Shown here: positions 1 to 8,887 of the stretch, piece by piece
Numbering within the stretch: the stretch's first letter is position 1
Layout of the letters: each line of letters starts with the position of its first letter
Source: Tissierellia bacterium
GTDB taxonomy: Bacteria; Bacillota; Clostridia; Tissierellales; Peptoniphilaceae
Assembly (NCBI GenBank): GCA_030537875.1
Contig: JAUNVC010000001.1
Span: forward strand, 40,637-104,636
Length of the DNA stretch: 64,000 nt
Direction of reading: 5' to 3'
Notes under the pieces: model-generated
The model's input: the letters and a program-made list of their open reading frames with translations, nothing else
What the model was told of the DNA's origin: nothing
Database searches by the model: none
Program-made: the position numbers and the translations under genes

Positions 1-1
1 G

Positions 2-1420
2 CTTGGAATTCCCAAGCCATGTATTCGTGCCGATGATGAGTGTTATAATACGGAGTGGTCCAGTGAATTTCGAGCCGATAGGGCCCGGGACGAATATATT
101 AAGGCTTGGTTTGCTTGCAAGGTCTTGGCTAAGGAATTGGAATTGGGAGACCCCGATGGATTTATTTTCAATATGTCGGTGGGATACAATCTGGAAGGGA
201 TTCAAACAGAATTGGTCAATTCTTTCATTGATGGTTTGATGAATGCGGAAGACTTGGCGATGTTCCAACATTGTAAATCGGTTCTTTTATCCATGTTGCC
301 AGATTTTAATCATGTAGATGAGGCGTTTATTGAGGGAATTAGTCCGAAGATTTGTCGTTCGATGACCCTATCAACCATGCATGGCTGTCCGCCGGAAGAA
401 ATTGAAGCCATTGCTACATATCTATTAAAAGAAAAACATATTCATACCTATATCAAATGTAATCCCACACTTCTGGGATATGAAATGGTACGAGATATTC
501 TGGATCAGATGGGCTTTGATTACATTACATTTGGTCGAGAACAATTTATTCATGATTTACAGATTGAGCAAGCCCTGCCTATGATCCGTCGCTTGATGGA
601 GTTGGCTGAGAGGGAAGGGCTCACTTTTGGTGTGAAATTGACCAATACCTTTCAGGTAGAAATTCACAATCAAGAGTTGCCGGGCGATGCCATGTATATG
701 AGTGGAAAGGCCTTGTACCCTCTATCCATCCACGTGGCCAAAGTATTGAGTGCTGCCTTCGCAGGAAAACTCCCCATGAGCTTTAGTGGAGGTGCAGATA
801 AGAATAACATCCAAGATCTATATGCGGCAGGAATATGGCCCATTACTGTATGTACCGTTTTGCTGCGACCTGCAGGTTTGGAAAATATGTTCCAATTGTC
901 CAAACTTCTCATGGACGCGGAAAAGAAAGAGGACTTGTTTACGGATATGGAGGCCATAGGAGAACTGGCCGATGGAGTTTTGGGGAATAAGCGATTTATC
1001 AAAAGCGACAAGGCAAGGGAAAAATATGATAAGCATGAATCTTATCACGGTGTACATAGTCCCAGCTATCGTTGTCGTGTACTATGTAAAAACTGTGTGA
1101 GGGTATGCCCCAACCGGACCAACGAAATTTTAAGTTTGCCCGATGGAGATATTATCTTACACATTGACGGGTTATGCAACGAATGTGGCAATTGCCAATA
1201 TTTCTGTGTGGAACCCTGCATTCCCTATCAGGACAGAATCACCCTATTTCCTTCGGTGGATCTGTTGATTGACTCTAAAAATAGAGGTTTTGTTCTCGAG
1301 GGGACTGACTTTACCTATCGATGGGAGGATACGGTAGCCACAGGTGGCTATGAGGATCTTCCTGCACCACTCAAGGAGGTGTATGATGCTATCAAGGTGC
1401 AGCATCCCTATTTATTATGA
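2..1420 (+). CDS. ygfK: YgfK-type putative selenate reductase subunit, 5'-truncated by window edge
   Basis: The frame is open from the first bases and ends at TGA 1418-1420, so about 472 C-terminal residues are visible. The first part matches the dihydroorotate-dehydrogenase-like half of YgfK: DECYNTEWSS, then NMSVGYNLEGI, TLSTMHGCPPEE, KCNPTLLGYE, FGVKLTNTF, and SFSGGADKNNI. It then runs into a cysteine-rich ferredoxin tail (CRVLCKNCVRVCPNR, CNECGNCQYFC) and ends QHPYLL, much as E. coli YgfK ends. The large GltD-like FAD/NAD(P)H module that I remember between these parts in long YgfK is absent. YgfK proteins occur with selenium-dependent molybdenum hydroxylases and probably move electrons; the actual substrate is unproven. 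The stop overlaps the next start (ATGA), so the genes are translationally coupled. Confidence 0.85.
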   Translation, partial: LGIPKPCIRADDECYNTEWSSEFRADRARDEYIKAWFACKVLAKELELGDPDGFIFNMSVGYNLEGIQTELVNSFIDGLMNAEDLAMFQHCKSVLLSMLPDFNHVDEAFIEGISPKICRSMTLSTMHGCPPEEIEAIATYLLKEKHIHTYIKCNPTLLGYEMVRDILDQMGFDYITFGREQFIHDLQIEQALPMIRRLMELAEREGLTFGVKLTNTFQVEIHNQELPGDAMYMSGKALYPLSIHVAKVLSAAFAGKLPMSFSGGADKNNIQDLYAAGIWPITVCTVLLRPAGLENMFQLSKLLMDAEKKEDLFTDMEAIGELADGVLGNKRFIKSDKAREKYDKHESYHGVHSPSYRCRVLCKNCVRVCPNRTNEILSLPDGDIILHIDGLCNECGNCQYFCVEPCIPYQDRITLFPSVDLLIDSKNRGFVLEGTDFTYRWEDTVATGGYEDLPAPLKEVYDAIKVQHPYLL

Positions 1421-2763
1421 TCATACAAGGCGGAAGAATCGTGAACGAGAAAGAATGGGTTGGTGATCTTCGTATGGAAGGAAACCGAATCAAGGAAATG
1501 GCCGAACACTTGGAGGTGCAGCCTGGGGAAGAAGTGATTGACGCCAAAGGTTGTTATGTCTTTCCGGGGTTTATCGATGCCCACACCCATATGCAGATGG
1601 AAAATGCCCTTGCAAAAACGGCAGATTCCTATGAAACTGGAACGGCAGCTGCTGTCGTGGGGGGGACGACGACCATTATCAATTTTTGTACAGGAAAACC
1701 TGATATGACATTGAGAGAGTCCTATGATGAAGAACTACGAAGGGCAAAAGGACATTCTTCTTGCAACTATCGGTTTCATATGGAATTGGTGAAAGTAGAT
1801 GAGGATGTGTTGGCAGAGATACCGACCATGCCTCCCCTGGGAGTCACATCCTTTAAAATTTACATGGCCTATGGGTTTCGTATCAGCGACGAAGAGATAT
1901 ACAAAGCATTGCAGGCCATCAAAAAAATAGATTGTGTATGTCAGAGCCATTGTGAAAATGGAGATGTCTTGGACTGTATCATGGAGGATTTGGTTCGGGA
2001 GGGGAAAAATGTTCCCCAATCTCAAGAGTTGGCTCATCCAGTGGAAGCAGAAGCTGAAGCCATCAGTCGTTTATGCTACATTGGGAAAATGGTAGACCAT
2101 CCTGTGCATATTGTCCATCTCTCCACCAAGATGGGATTGGAAGAGATGAGAAAGGCTAGAGCACAAGGAGTGAAAGTAACGGCAGAGACCTGTACCCAGT
2201 ATCTCTTCTTAGATCACTCGGTCTACGATCAAGAAGGAACGGAACCGGCCAAGTATGTATATGCTCCTCCTGCCCATAGCAAAGAAGATGTGAAGGCCAT
2301 TACAGAAGCGGTCATCCATGGTGAAATTCAGACCATGGCTACGGATCACTGCTCCTTTAACTATCACACACAAAAAATTGTTCCCAACAATGATTTGAGA
2401 TTGATTCCGGGAGGAATTCCCGGGGTTGAGCATCGGGTGGTCCTCTGTTATACGAGATTATTGGATAGTGGTGATATGAGTGCTGTGGATTTTGTCAAGT
2501 TGATGGCAGAAAACCCAGCCAAGCTCTATAAAATGTATCCCGAAAGGGGCGTCTTAAAAGAGGGAAGTATTGCCGATATCGTGATTTATGATCCAGAAGG
2601 TACGAGGGTTATCCGTGCGGAAGACCAGTTACAAAATGTAGACTACACTCCTTTTGAAGGACTGACCTATAAGGGTCGGGTAAGGGATGTATTCTTAGGC
2701 GGAGAAAGAGTGGTAGAAAACGAAAAACTGATTCATCGGTATCGAGGAATCTATGCGAAATAA
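1417..2763 (+). CDS. hydA: Dihydropyrimidinase / D-hydantoinase family amidohydrolase
   Basis: A 448-residue cyclic amidohydrolase, normal length for dihydropyrimidinases, which open six-membered pyrimidine or five-membered hydantoin rings. The binuclear metal site is complete: DAHTH (His56, His58), the carboxylated lysine in TSFKIYMAY (Lys147), His178 in QSHCEN, His234 in HIVHLS and Asp310 in ATDHCSF. It is cytosolic, with no signal peptide. The start overlaps the ygfK stop by four bases, so the two are co-translated. In purine-degrading clostridia and in the E. coli ygf/xdh region, hydantoinases sit next to selenium-dependent hydroxylases. A role in ring opening of purine or pyrimidine breakdown products is therefore likely, but the natural substrate cannot be read from the sequence. 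Confidence 0.9.
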   Translation: MIIQGGRIVNEKEWVGDLRMEGNRIKEMAEHLEVQPGEEVIDAKGCYVFPGFIDAHTHMQMENALAKTADSYETGTAAAVVGGTTTIINFCTGKPDMTLRESYDEELRRAKGHSSCNYRFHMELVKVDEDVLAEIPTMPPLGVTSFKIYMAYGFRISDEEIYKALQAIKKIDCVCQSHCENGDVLDCIMEDLVREGKNVPQSQELAHPVEAEAEAISRLCYIGKMVDHPVHIVHLSTKMGLEEMRKARAQGVKVTAETCTQYLFLDHSVYDQEGTEPAKYVYAPPAHSKEDVKAITEAVIHGEIQTMATDHCSFNYHTQKIVPNNDLRLIPGGIPGVEHRVVLCYTRLLDSGDMSAVDFVKLMAENPAKLYKMYPERGVLKEGSIADIVIYDPEGTRVIRAEDQLQNVDYTPFEGLTYKGRVRDVFLGGERVVENEKLIHRYRGIYAK

Positions 2764-2772
2764 GAGGTGACT

Positions 2773-3717
2773 ATGCGTTCCCTATTACGGAAGACCAAAG
2801 AATTATTAAATAGAAGAGAGCCCTTTGTCTTGGTTGTGGTGACGGAGAAAAAGGGCTCCGCACCTCGAGATGCAGGAGCAGCCATGATTGTGACAAAGAA
2901 CGGACTCTTTGAGGGAACCGTTGGTGGAGGAGCCATTGAGTACCACTGTATTGAAAGGGCGAAGGAGCTTTTGCGTGAAGAAAAATCGGATCGGGCCCAT
3001 TATACCCTATCCAAAGATTCTGCCAAGGATATTGGCATGATTTGTGGTGGGGAAAATCGAGTCCTCTTCCAGTACTTTTCTCCCAAAGAGGGGGAAATGC
3101 TCCGTAATTTTTCCGATGATCATGTGGCCATGGCCCTTTTTCTAGATGGCACTACGCCTCTGCTGGTGTCGGCCGGAGATGCTCTTTTACACAGAAATTC
3201 CTATAATCGAGTGGTACGGGACGGATATAGGGAAGTGTTTCTTTGGGATTTGAGAAAGCCCCCGAAAGCCTTTGTATTTGGCGGAGGTCATGTGTCACGG
3301 GCAGTGGTACCCCTCTTGCATTTTTTAAATTTCCGTGTCCATGTCCTAGAAAACCGTCCCGAGTTTTTGCTGGAAGAAGATTTACCGCTGGCAGAGGAAA
3401 GAATGCTGGTAGAGTACGATAATTTGCCAAAACTTCCCATGGGATCAGAGGATTATGTCATCATTCTGACCCGGGGCCATGAGAGCGACGGGCAAGTCTT
3501 GCGTCAATGTTTCTCCTATGATCCTACCTATATTGGTATGATTGGAAGCAAGAGAAAATCCGGTGCACTCTTTCGTGCCCTTCGAGAGGAAGGCGTTTCG
3601 GAGGAACAGATAGAAAAGGTCCACACGCCGGTGGGGTTAGATATAGGTGCGGAAACACCGGAAGAAATAGCCGTGTCCATTGTGGCTGAAATTATACAAA
3701 ATAAGGAAAAGAAATGA
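2773..3717 (+). CDS. XdhC/CoxI-family molybdenum hydroxylase maturation factor
   Basis: About 314 residues. The N-terminal XdhC_CoxI segment carries GSAPRDAGAAM (residues ~28-38) and GMICGGE (~88-94). The C-terminal part is a Rossmann-type XdhC_C domain with FVFGGGHVSRAV near residue 168. XdhC proteins bind the molybdopterin cofactor and help insert the sulfurated (here possibly selenated) form into xanthine-dehydrogenase-like enzymes. ATG 2773 is preferred over the in-frame GTG at 2767, because the GTG lies inside the AGAGGTGA ribosome binding site. The gene begins nine bases after the hydantoinase stop and precedes the hydroxylase it probably serves. Confidence 0.85.
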   Translation: MRSLLRKTKELLNRREPFVLVVVTEKKGSAPRDAGAAMIVTKNGLFEGTVGGGAIEYHCIERAKELLREEKSDRAHYTLSKDSAKDIGMICGGENRVLFQYFSPKEGEMLRNFSDDHVAMALFLDGTTPLLVSAGDALLHRNSYNRVVRDGYREVFLWDLRKPPKAFVFGGGHVSRAVVPLLHFLNFRVHVLENRPEFLLEEDLPLAEERMLVEYDNLPKLPMGSEDYVIILTRGHESDGQVLRQCFSYDPTYIGMIGSKRKSGALFRALREEGVSEEQIEKVHTPVGLDIGAETPEEIAVSIVAEIIQNKEKK

Positions 3718-3799
3718 GAGCCTAACAAAATGGGTATACTTTAAGTAAGAGAGATGGGATAGTCTGATAACGTTTGAAATAGATGAAATGGAGTTGTGT

Positions 3800-6472
3800 A
3801 TGGGAAAAGAAGAATATAAAATAATTGTCAATGGACAGGAACATGTGCTACATAAGAATAAAAAAATCCTACGGTTTTTGAGGGATGACTTGCATTTACA
3901 TAGTGTAAAAGATGGATGCTCCCAAGGGGCCTGTGGTACTTGTACAGTTATCGTAGATGGAAAGGCAATGAAGGCCTGTCTTTTAAATGCCATGAAAATG
4001 GATGGAAAATCCATCACCACAGTGGAAGGATTTTCTGATTTAGAAAAAGAAGCCTTTGTGTATGCCTTTGGAGAGTGTGGATCCGTGCAATGTGGCTTTT
4101 GTATTCCGGGCATGGTTATTAGCGCCAAAGCATTGCTAGATCAAAATCCCGATCCGACGGAAGAGGAAATAAAAAAAGCTCTGAAGGGAAATATTTGCCG
4201 CTGCACAGGCTATCGGAAAATCATCGAGGGTATTCAATTGGCTGCGGCCATCTTACGGGGAGAAAAGACAATTCCCGAAGACTATGAAACCTATGGTGGT
4301 GTGGGAGCCAAGATTCATCGGGTAGACGTGAGAGAGAAGGTTCTCGGTACGGGAGAATATGTAGATGATATGATCATGGAAAATATGGTCTATGCATCAG
4401 CCTTTAGGAGCCAGTTTCCTCGAGCGAGAATTCTCAAGATTGATACGTCAAAAGTGGAAGAGCTTCCCGGGGTGATTGGAGTTCTTACGGCAAAGGATGT
4501 GCCCAATAACAAAGTGGGTCACATACAACAAGATTGGGATGTCATGATTGCAGAAGGAGAAATCACCCGGTATGTGGGAGATGCCTTGGCACTGATTGTG
4601 GCCAAAGACGAAGAAACTCTAGAGATTGCAAAAAAAGTAATACATATAGATTACGAGGTCTTAGAACCTGTGCGTAATGTTTACGAGGCCATGGCCGAAG
4701 ATGCTCCCAAGGTTCATTCTGGAGGAAATATTTGTCAACAGCGTCATGTATCCAGAGGGAATGCAAAGAAAGCTTTGGAACGATCCAAATATAAAGTGAC
4801 CCATCATTTTTCCACACCGTTTACAGAACACGCTTTTCTTGAACCAGAGTGTGCCATTGCCATGCCCTATAAAGACGGGGTGAAGGTGTACACCTCTGAC
4901 CAAGGGGTTTATGACACGAGAAAAGAAATTGCCATCATGTTTGGATGGGATCCAGAAAAAATCGTGGTGGAAAACAAACTGATAGGCGGAGGATTTGGTG
5001 GAAAAGAGGATGTGAGCGTTCAACACTTGGCATGTCTTGCAGCATGGAAATTCCAAGAGATCGTGAAAATCAAATTTAGCAGGGATGAATCCATTGCCTT
5101 CCATCCCAAACGCCATGCGATGGAAGCAGATTTTACTGTGGGAGTAGATGAAAATGGAATCATTCAAGGAATGGAAGCCCTCATCTATTTCGATACGGGA
5201 GCCTATGCTTCTCTATGCGGACCGGTTTTGGAAAGGGCATGTACCCACGCGGTGGGACCCTATGTCTATGAAAACACCGATATTACGGGATACGGTTTTT
5301 ATACCAACAATCCCCCGGCCGGTGCCTTCCGAGGATTTGGAGTTTGTCAATCCAACTTTGCCTTTGAAATGTGTCTAAACGAACTGGCCGAGTTGGTTGG
5401 AATTTCTCCCTGGGAAATTCGTTATAGAAATGCCATTGAACCGGGGAAGGTTCTTCCCAATGGACAGATTGCAGATCGTTCTACGGCGCTGAAAGAAACC
5501 TTGGAAGCGGTGAAAGATGTATACGAAGAAAATCAAGAACGGGCTGGAATTGCCTGCGCCATGAAGAATGCCGGTATTGGAGTTGGACTTCCTGACAAGG
5601 GAAGGGCCCGGGTGCAGATTCAAGATGGAAAGCTCAAAATCTTTTCAGCAGCGTCCGATATTGGACAGGGATTTATGACCATAGCACAACAAATGGCATT
5701 GGAAACCCTTTCCCATATGCCCGATGTCATTGAAAATGTGGTCATCATGCCCCCCAACTCGGAAACCTCTCCTGATTCGGGAACGACATCCGGGTCACGG
5801 CAGACATTGCTTACTGGTGAAGCGGTGCGAATGGTTTGCTTAGATGTAAAGAAAGATTTAGAAAAACACGGAAGTTTGGAAGCTTTGGAAGGAAAGGAAT
5901 ATTTCTCGGAATACTTTGAACCGACGGATAAGCTCAACAGCGATAAAGCCAATCCCAAGAGTCACATTGCCTATGGATACGCTACCCATGTGGTCGTCTT
6001 AGATGCAGAGGGCAAGGTGGATCAGGTCTATGCGGCCCATGATTCTGGAAAGGTTGTCAACCCCACGTCCATTCAAGGACAAATCGAAGGTGGCGTTTTG
6101 ATGGGGCTGGGTTATGCCTTGACAGAAAACTTTAAACTGGAAGATTGTATACCCAAATCAAAATTTGGAAGTTTGGGATTGATGAAGGCAACCGATATTC
6201 CAGAAATCAATGCCATTTATGTGGAGAAGAAGGAGCTTTTGGATGTTGCCTATGGTGCCAAGGGGATTGGTGAAATTGCCACGATTCCCACTGCACCTGC
6301 CGCAGCCGGTGCCTATTATGCACTGGATCATGTATTCCGTACCAAGTTTCCCATGGTGGAAACGGCGTACTCTAAACCTAAGAAGGTCTTTGGTTCCAAA
6401 GAGACGGTGGGAGATGAGCAATGGAAGAAAACAGCAACAAAGGCAGAAAAGAAAATCGCACAAAAGACATAA
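3800..6472 (+). CDS. Selenium-dependent xanthine dehydrogenase-like molybdenum hydroxylase (fused Fe-S and Mo subunits)
   Basis: An 890-residue fusion. Residues 1-155 hold two [2Fe-2S] clusters (Cys40, Cys45, Cys48, Cys60 and Cys98, Cys101, Cys133, Cys135). The rest is the two-part molybdopterin domain, with IGGGFGGKED, PPAGAFRGFG and the catalytic Glu825 in GAKGIGE. This architecture matches the family annotated as selenium-dependent xanthine dehydrogenase, which hydroxylates purines or related N-heterocycles and carries labile selenium on the Mo centre. The separate FAD subunit of ordinary xanthine dehydrogenases is not adjacent. ATG 3800 is chosen over ATG 3788 because GGAG at 3790-3793 is well spaced only for the former. 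The 82 bp upstream show no convincing promoter. Neighbours yqeC, a mocA-like gene and yqeB support selenium dependence; the exact substrate is inference. Confidence 0.87.
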   Translation: MGKEEYKIIVNGQEHVLHKNKKILRFLRDDLHLHSVKDGCSQGACGTCTVIVDGKAMKACLLNAMKMDGKSITTVEGFSDLEKEAFVYAFGECGSVQCGFCIPGMVISAKALLDQNPDPTEEEIKKALKGNICRCTGYRKIIEGIQLAAAILRGEKTIPEDYETYGGVGAKIHRVDVREKVLGTGEYVDDMIMENMVYASAFRSQFPRARILKIDTSKVEELPGVIGVLTAKDVPNNKVGHIQQDWDVMIAEGEITRYVGDALALIVAKDEETLEIAKKVIHIDYEVLEPVRNVYEAMAEDAPKVHSGGNICQQRHVSRGNAKKALERSKYKVTHHFSTPFTEHAFLEPECAIAMPYKDGVKVYTSDQGVYDTRKEIAIMFGWDPEKIVVENKLIGGGFGGKEDVSVQHLACLAAWKFQEIVKIKFSRDESIAFHPKRHAMEADFTVGVDENGIIQGMEALIYFDTGAYASLCGPVLERACTHAVGPYVYENTDITGYGFYTNNPPAGAFRGFGVCQSNFAFEMCLNELAELVGISPWEIRYRNAIEPGKVLPNGQIADRSTALKETLEAVKDVYEENQERAGIACAMKNAGIGVGLPDKGRARVQIQDGKLKIFSAASDIGQGFMTIAQQMALETLSHMPDVIENVVIMPPNSETSPDSGTTSGSRQTLLTGEAVRMVCLDVKKDLEKHGSLEALEGKEYFSEYFEPTDKLNSDKANPKSHIAYGYATHVVVLDAEGKVDQVYAAHDSGKVVNPTSIQGQIEGGVLMGLGYALTENFKLEDCIPKSKFGSLGLMKATDIPEINAIYVEKKELLDVAYGAKGIGEIATIPTAPAAAGAYYALDHVFRTKFPMVETAYSKPKKVFGSKETVGDEQWKKTATKAEKKIAQKT

Positions 6473-7197
6473 AAGTTGCATGGAATATCAACAAAGGGGA
6501 ATTGATTTCCCTGGTGGGTATGGGTGGAAAGACGACGGCTCTCTTTACTTTGGGCGAAAGGCTCAAGGAAGATGGATCGGTCCTTCTTTCCACCACCACG
6601 AAGTTGGGATATCCCTTGCGAGAATGTGAGAATCTACATTTTTATGGAAGCTCCTCTCAATTTTTTGATGCACAAACCACCTCCCTTCCCAATCTAGGTA
6701 TTGGAAAGGGAGATGTTTTTTTTGTGGCCGGTGAAGTGACATCCAAAAAAATAGTGGGATTGGAAAAGGAGGAACTGGATCGACTCATCCCATATTTTGA
6801 CTATACCATTTTAGAAGCAGATGGGAGTAGAAAATATATGCTCAAGGCATGGAGAGAATATGAACCGGTTATCCATCCAAAGACCACCATGACCATAGGG
6901 ATTTTGTCGGTGGATGCCATGGGAAAAAGAGTCGACGAATCCCTGGTGATGAATTTTCCACTCTTTCTTCGTCACTATGGAAAAAGGGATAGGGTCGATG
7001 GACCGTTGATTGAGGCCATGGTTCAATCACCTCAGGGAATGTTCCAATATGCCAAAGGGAAAAAGAAACTTTTCATCAATGGCTGTGAAAGGGAAGATCA
7101 ACTAGAAACGGCACATCAGCTTTCGGAGTATCTCAAGGAGCGATTGGATGTGGAGGTTCTTTATGGTTCTCTCAAGGAGGGAATGTATGTCTATTAG
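6421..7197 (+). CDS. yqeC: YqeC-type selenium-dependent hydroxylase accessory protein
   Basis: A 258-residue protein with a P-loop-like LVGMGGKTT at residues 31-39, followed by LSTTTKLGYP and LEADGSRKYMLKAW, all typical of YqeC. YqeC co-occurs with labile-selenium molybdenum hydroxylases and is presumed to help make or insert the selenium-containing Mo cofactor; its biochemistry is not settled. It is soluble and cytosolic. The start lies 52 bp inside the hydroxylase gene, and no other ATG precedes the P-loop, so the overlap is likely real. The first 20 residues are Lys/Asn-rich and not conserved-looking. The end overlaps the MocA-like gene by 11 bases. Confidence 0.85.
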   Translation: MEENSNKGRKENRTKDIKVAWNINKGELISLVGMGGKTTALFTLGERLKEDGSVLLSTTTKLGYPLRECENLHFYGSSSQFFDAQTTSLPNLGIGKGDVFFVAGEVTSKKIVGLEKEELDRLIPYFDYTILEADGSRKYMLKAWREYEPVIHPKTTMTIGILSVDAMGKRVDESLVMNFPLFLRHYGKRDRVDGPLIEAMVQSPQGMFQYAKGKKKLFINGCEREDQLETAHQLSEYLKERLDVEVLYGSLKEGMYVY

Positions 7198-7768
7198 TCT
7201 TGTTCTAATGATCTCGGGTCAATCCAAGAGAATGGGTGCCATTGACAAACGGTTTCTTCTCTTTGGGGGGAAGCCTCTATATCAAAAGGCCATCGATTTG
7301 ATAACAAAATTCCCCCTGGAACCAATCGTCGTGAGTGATCACACGAAAATTTTATCCTATGGGAGGAAAAAGGGCTGCATCGCCATTCGAAATAGGAAGC
7401 CGGAGGAGGGGCAAAGCACCTCCATTGGCCTTGGAGTATCGGCAGCCAAACCCACCAATGGGCTGATGTTTTTGACCTGTGACCAGGTGTTTTTAAGCCC
7501 CAAAACCATACAACAAATGGTCGAGACATATGAAAAAAATCCCATTTTGACCATACCCTATTATGGAGGGAAACGGGGTGGCCCCATGGTATTTCCCCCT
7601 TCTTATCGGCAACAATTGCAGCGATTGCAAGGAGATGGGGGAGGAAAAAAATTAACCATGGATAAGACATTTCAACGGGTAGAGATTCCTCGCCCCATAG
7701 AAAGTATTGATATTGATACACTGGAAGAATATAGGAGGTGGAAGCCATGGCAGCACCGCTCATCATAG
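7187..7768 (+). CDS. MocA/YgfJ-like molybdenum cofactor nucleotidyltransferase
   Basis: A 193-residue NTP-transferase. The N-terminal nucleotide-binding signature reads MISGQSKRMGAIDKRF, a variant of the usual LAAGxSxRMGxxK loop; later come EGQSTSIGLG and FLTCDQVF. MocA attaches CMP to molybdopterin, and the YgfJ branch accompanies selenium-dependent hydroxylases. The lysine and the CDQ acidic motif that bind nucleotide and metal are present, so it looks active. ATG 7187 is chosen because AAGGAGGGA lies just upstream; an upstream in-frame ATG at 7148 lacks such a site. It overlaps yqeC by 11 bases and yqeB by 22 bases. Confidence 0.82.
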   Translation: MSISLVLMISGQSKRMGAIDKRFLLFGGKPLYQKAIDLITKFPLEPIVVSDHTKILSYGRKKGCIAIRNRKPEEGQSTSIGLGVSAAKPTNGLMFLTCDQVFLSPKTIQQMVETYEKNPILTIPYYGGKRGGPMVFPPSYRQQLQRLQGDGGGKKLTMDKTFQRVEIPRPIESIDIDTLEEYRRWKPWQHRSS

Positions 7769-8559
7769 TACGAGGTGGAGGAGACGTGGCGACGGGAGTC
7801 ATAGAGAAGTTACATCGGGTGGGCTTTTCTTTGCTCGTCCTTGAAGCTCCAAAGCCGACGGCCATTCGGAGAGGGGTCGCTCTATGTGAAGCCATCTACG
7901 AGGGTCGATATAGAGTAGAATCCATGGAAGCTGTCCGAGTGGAACTTGGGGATCGTGACACCATAGAAAAACTATGGAAAGAGCATCTCATTCCCATTGC
8001 CATTGATCCCGAGGGAATAGCCATAGAAACCTACCATCCCACAGCTGTCATCGATGGTATTTTAGCCAAGAGAAACTTGGGAACCCATCGAGGGATGGCA
8101 CCAATTACCATGGGACTTGGGCCAGGGTTTGTTGCTGGTAAAGATGTGGATGTGGTCATTGAAACTATGCGAGGTCATGATTTGGGGAGGCTCATCTTTG
8201 AAGGAGCCGCCATGGAAGATACAGGGGTTCCTGGAGAAATCGCAGGATTTGGAAGAGAACGGGTACTCCACGCACCTTGTGAGGGGATCTTTCAAGGAGT
8301 TTCTTCCATCGGAGATTTTGTCGCCAAGGGACAAGTCGTAGCAAGAGTGGGAAATACGCCCGTGAAAAGCAAGATTGACGGCATGGTCCGTGGGCTTCTA
8401 CGGTCGGGACTTTTGGTGCATCAGGGAATGAAGGTGGCAGACGTGGATGCACGGAAAAACAAGTCCAGTTGCTATACCATTTCTGACAAAGCTAGAACCG
8501 TTGGAGGAGCAGCTTTAGAGGCCCTATTTTATAAGATGAGAATATATTGTCAAGGGTAG
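7747..8559 (+). CDS. yqeB: YqeB-type selenium-dependent molybdenum hydroxylase maturation protein
   Basis: A 270-residue protein starting IIVRGGGDVATG (glycine-rich nucleotide-binding-like loop at ~10-17). Further on are LGPGFVAGKDVDVVIET and a biotinyl-like C-terminal region with VAKGQVVARVG, as in the YqeB (EF2563) family. This family is a genomic marker for selenium used as a labile Mo-enzyme cofactor rather than as selenocysteine. ATG 7747 is used because GGAGG at 7734-7738 is spaced eight bases upstream; the in-frame GTG at 7738 overlaps that site. It is the last gene of the hydroxylase cluster; 33 bp later a small membrane protein gene begins. Confidence 0.87.
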   Translation: MAAPLIIVRGGGDVATGVIEKLHRVGFSLLVLEAPKPTAIRRGVALCEAIYEGRYRVESMEAVRVELGDRDTIEKLWKEHLIPIAIDPEGIAIETYHPTAVIDGILAKRNLGTHRGMAPITMGLGPGFVAGKDVDVVIETMRGHDLGRLIFEGAAMEDTGVPGEIAGFGRERVLHAPCEGIFQGVSSIGDFVAKGQVVARVGNTPVKSKIDGMVRGLLRSGLLVHQGMKVADVDARKNKSSCYTISDKARTVGGAALEALFYKMRIYCQG

Positions 8560-8592
8560 TAGAATATGGTAAAGTATAGCTAGAAGGTTCGC

Positions 8593-8871
8593 ATGGATTA
8601 CAAAACACGGATGAAACGAAATGGGTGGATATCACTGGTATGTGGATGTATATCTCTCACCCTGAGTTTCTCAACATTTGGATTTCTTGCCATTGTTATT
8701 GGAGGAATTGGACTTGCCATAGGAAAGGAAGCAGCTTCTTATGACGGCAACAATATGGTTGCGAAAGCCGGTGTCATTGTGAGTTTAATAGGTGCTGTAA
8801 TAGGAGTCATCCATCTTGTCACTTGTTTGGCTTGCATATCCTGTTTGTCATGTCAACCAAGACATTGGTAG
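8593..8871 (+). CDS. Small two-helix membrane protein, unknown function
   Basis: A 92-residue protein with a short basic N-terminus (MDYKTRMKRNG) and two hydrophobic segments at about residues 12-42 and 59-85, ending in a cysteine-rich tail (CLACISCLSC). The pattern of Gly/Ile/Leu-rich helices separated by a polar loop resembles DUF4190-type small membrane proteins, but I cannot assign it firmly. AGAAGG lies upstream of the ATG. The next gene (8888) has the same architecture, and its loop motif MAQAG parallels MVAKAG here, so the two look like diverged tandem duplicates. It follows the molybdenum hydroxylase cluster on the same strand, but nothing ties it to that pathway. Confidence 0.6.
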   Translation: MDYKTRMKRNGWISLVCGCISLTLSFSTFGFLAIVIGGIGLAIGKEAASYDGNNMVAKAGVIVSLIGAVIGVIHLVTCLACISCLSCQPRHW

Positions 8872-8887
8872 AATGTAGGAGGTACAA

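Noticed and set aside
3-239. 78-codon open frame at the left edge
   Set aside because: It lies in another frame of ygfK, whose conserved sequence (DECYNTEWS) continues through this stretch from base 2.
3718-3799. Possible promoter TATACT at 3733-3738 before the molybdenum hydroxylase gene
   Set aside because: No acceptable -35 sequence at 16-18 bp upstream; the gene is more simply read from the upstream transcript.
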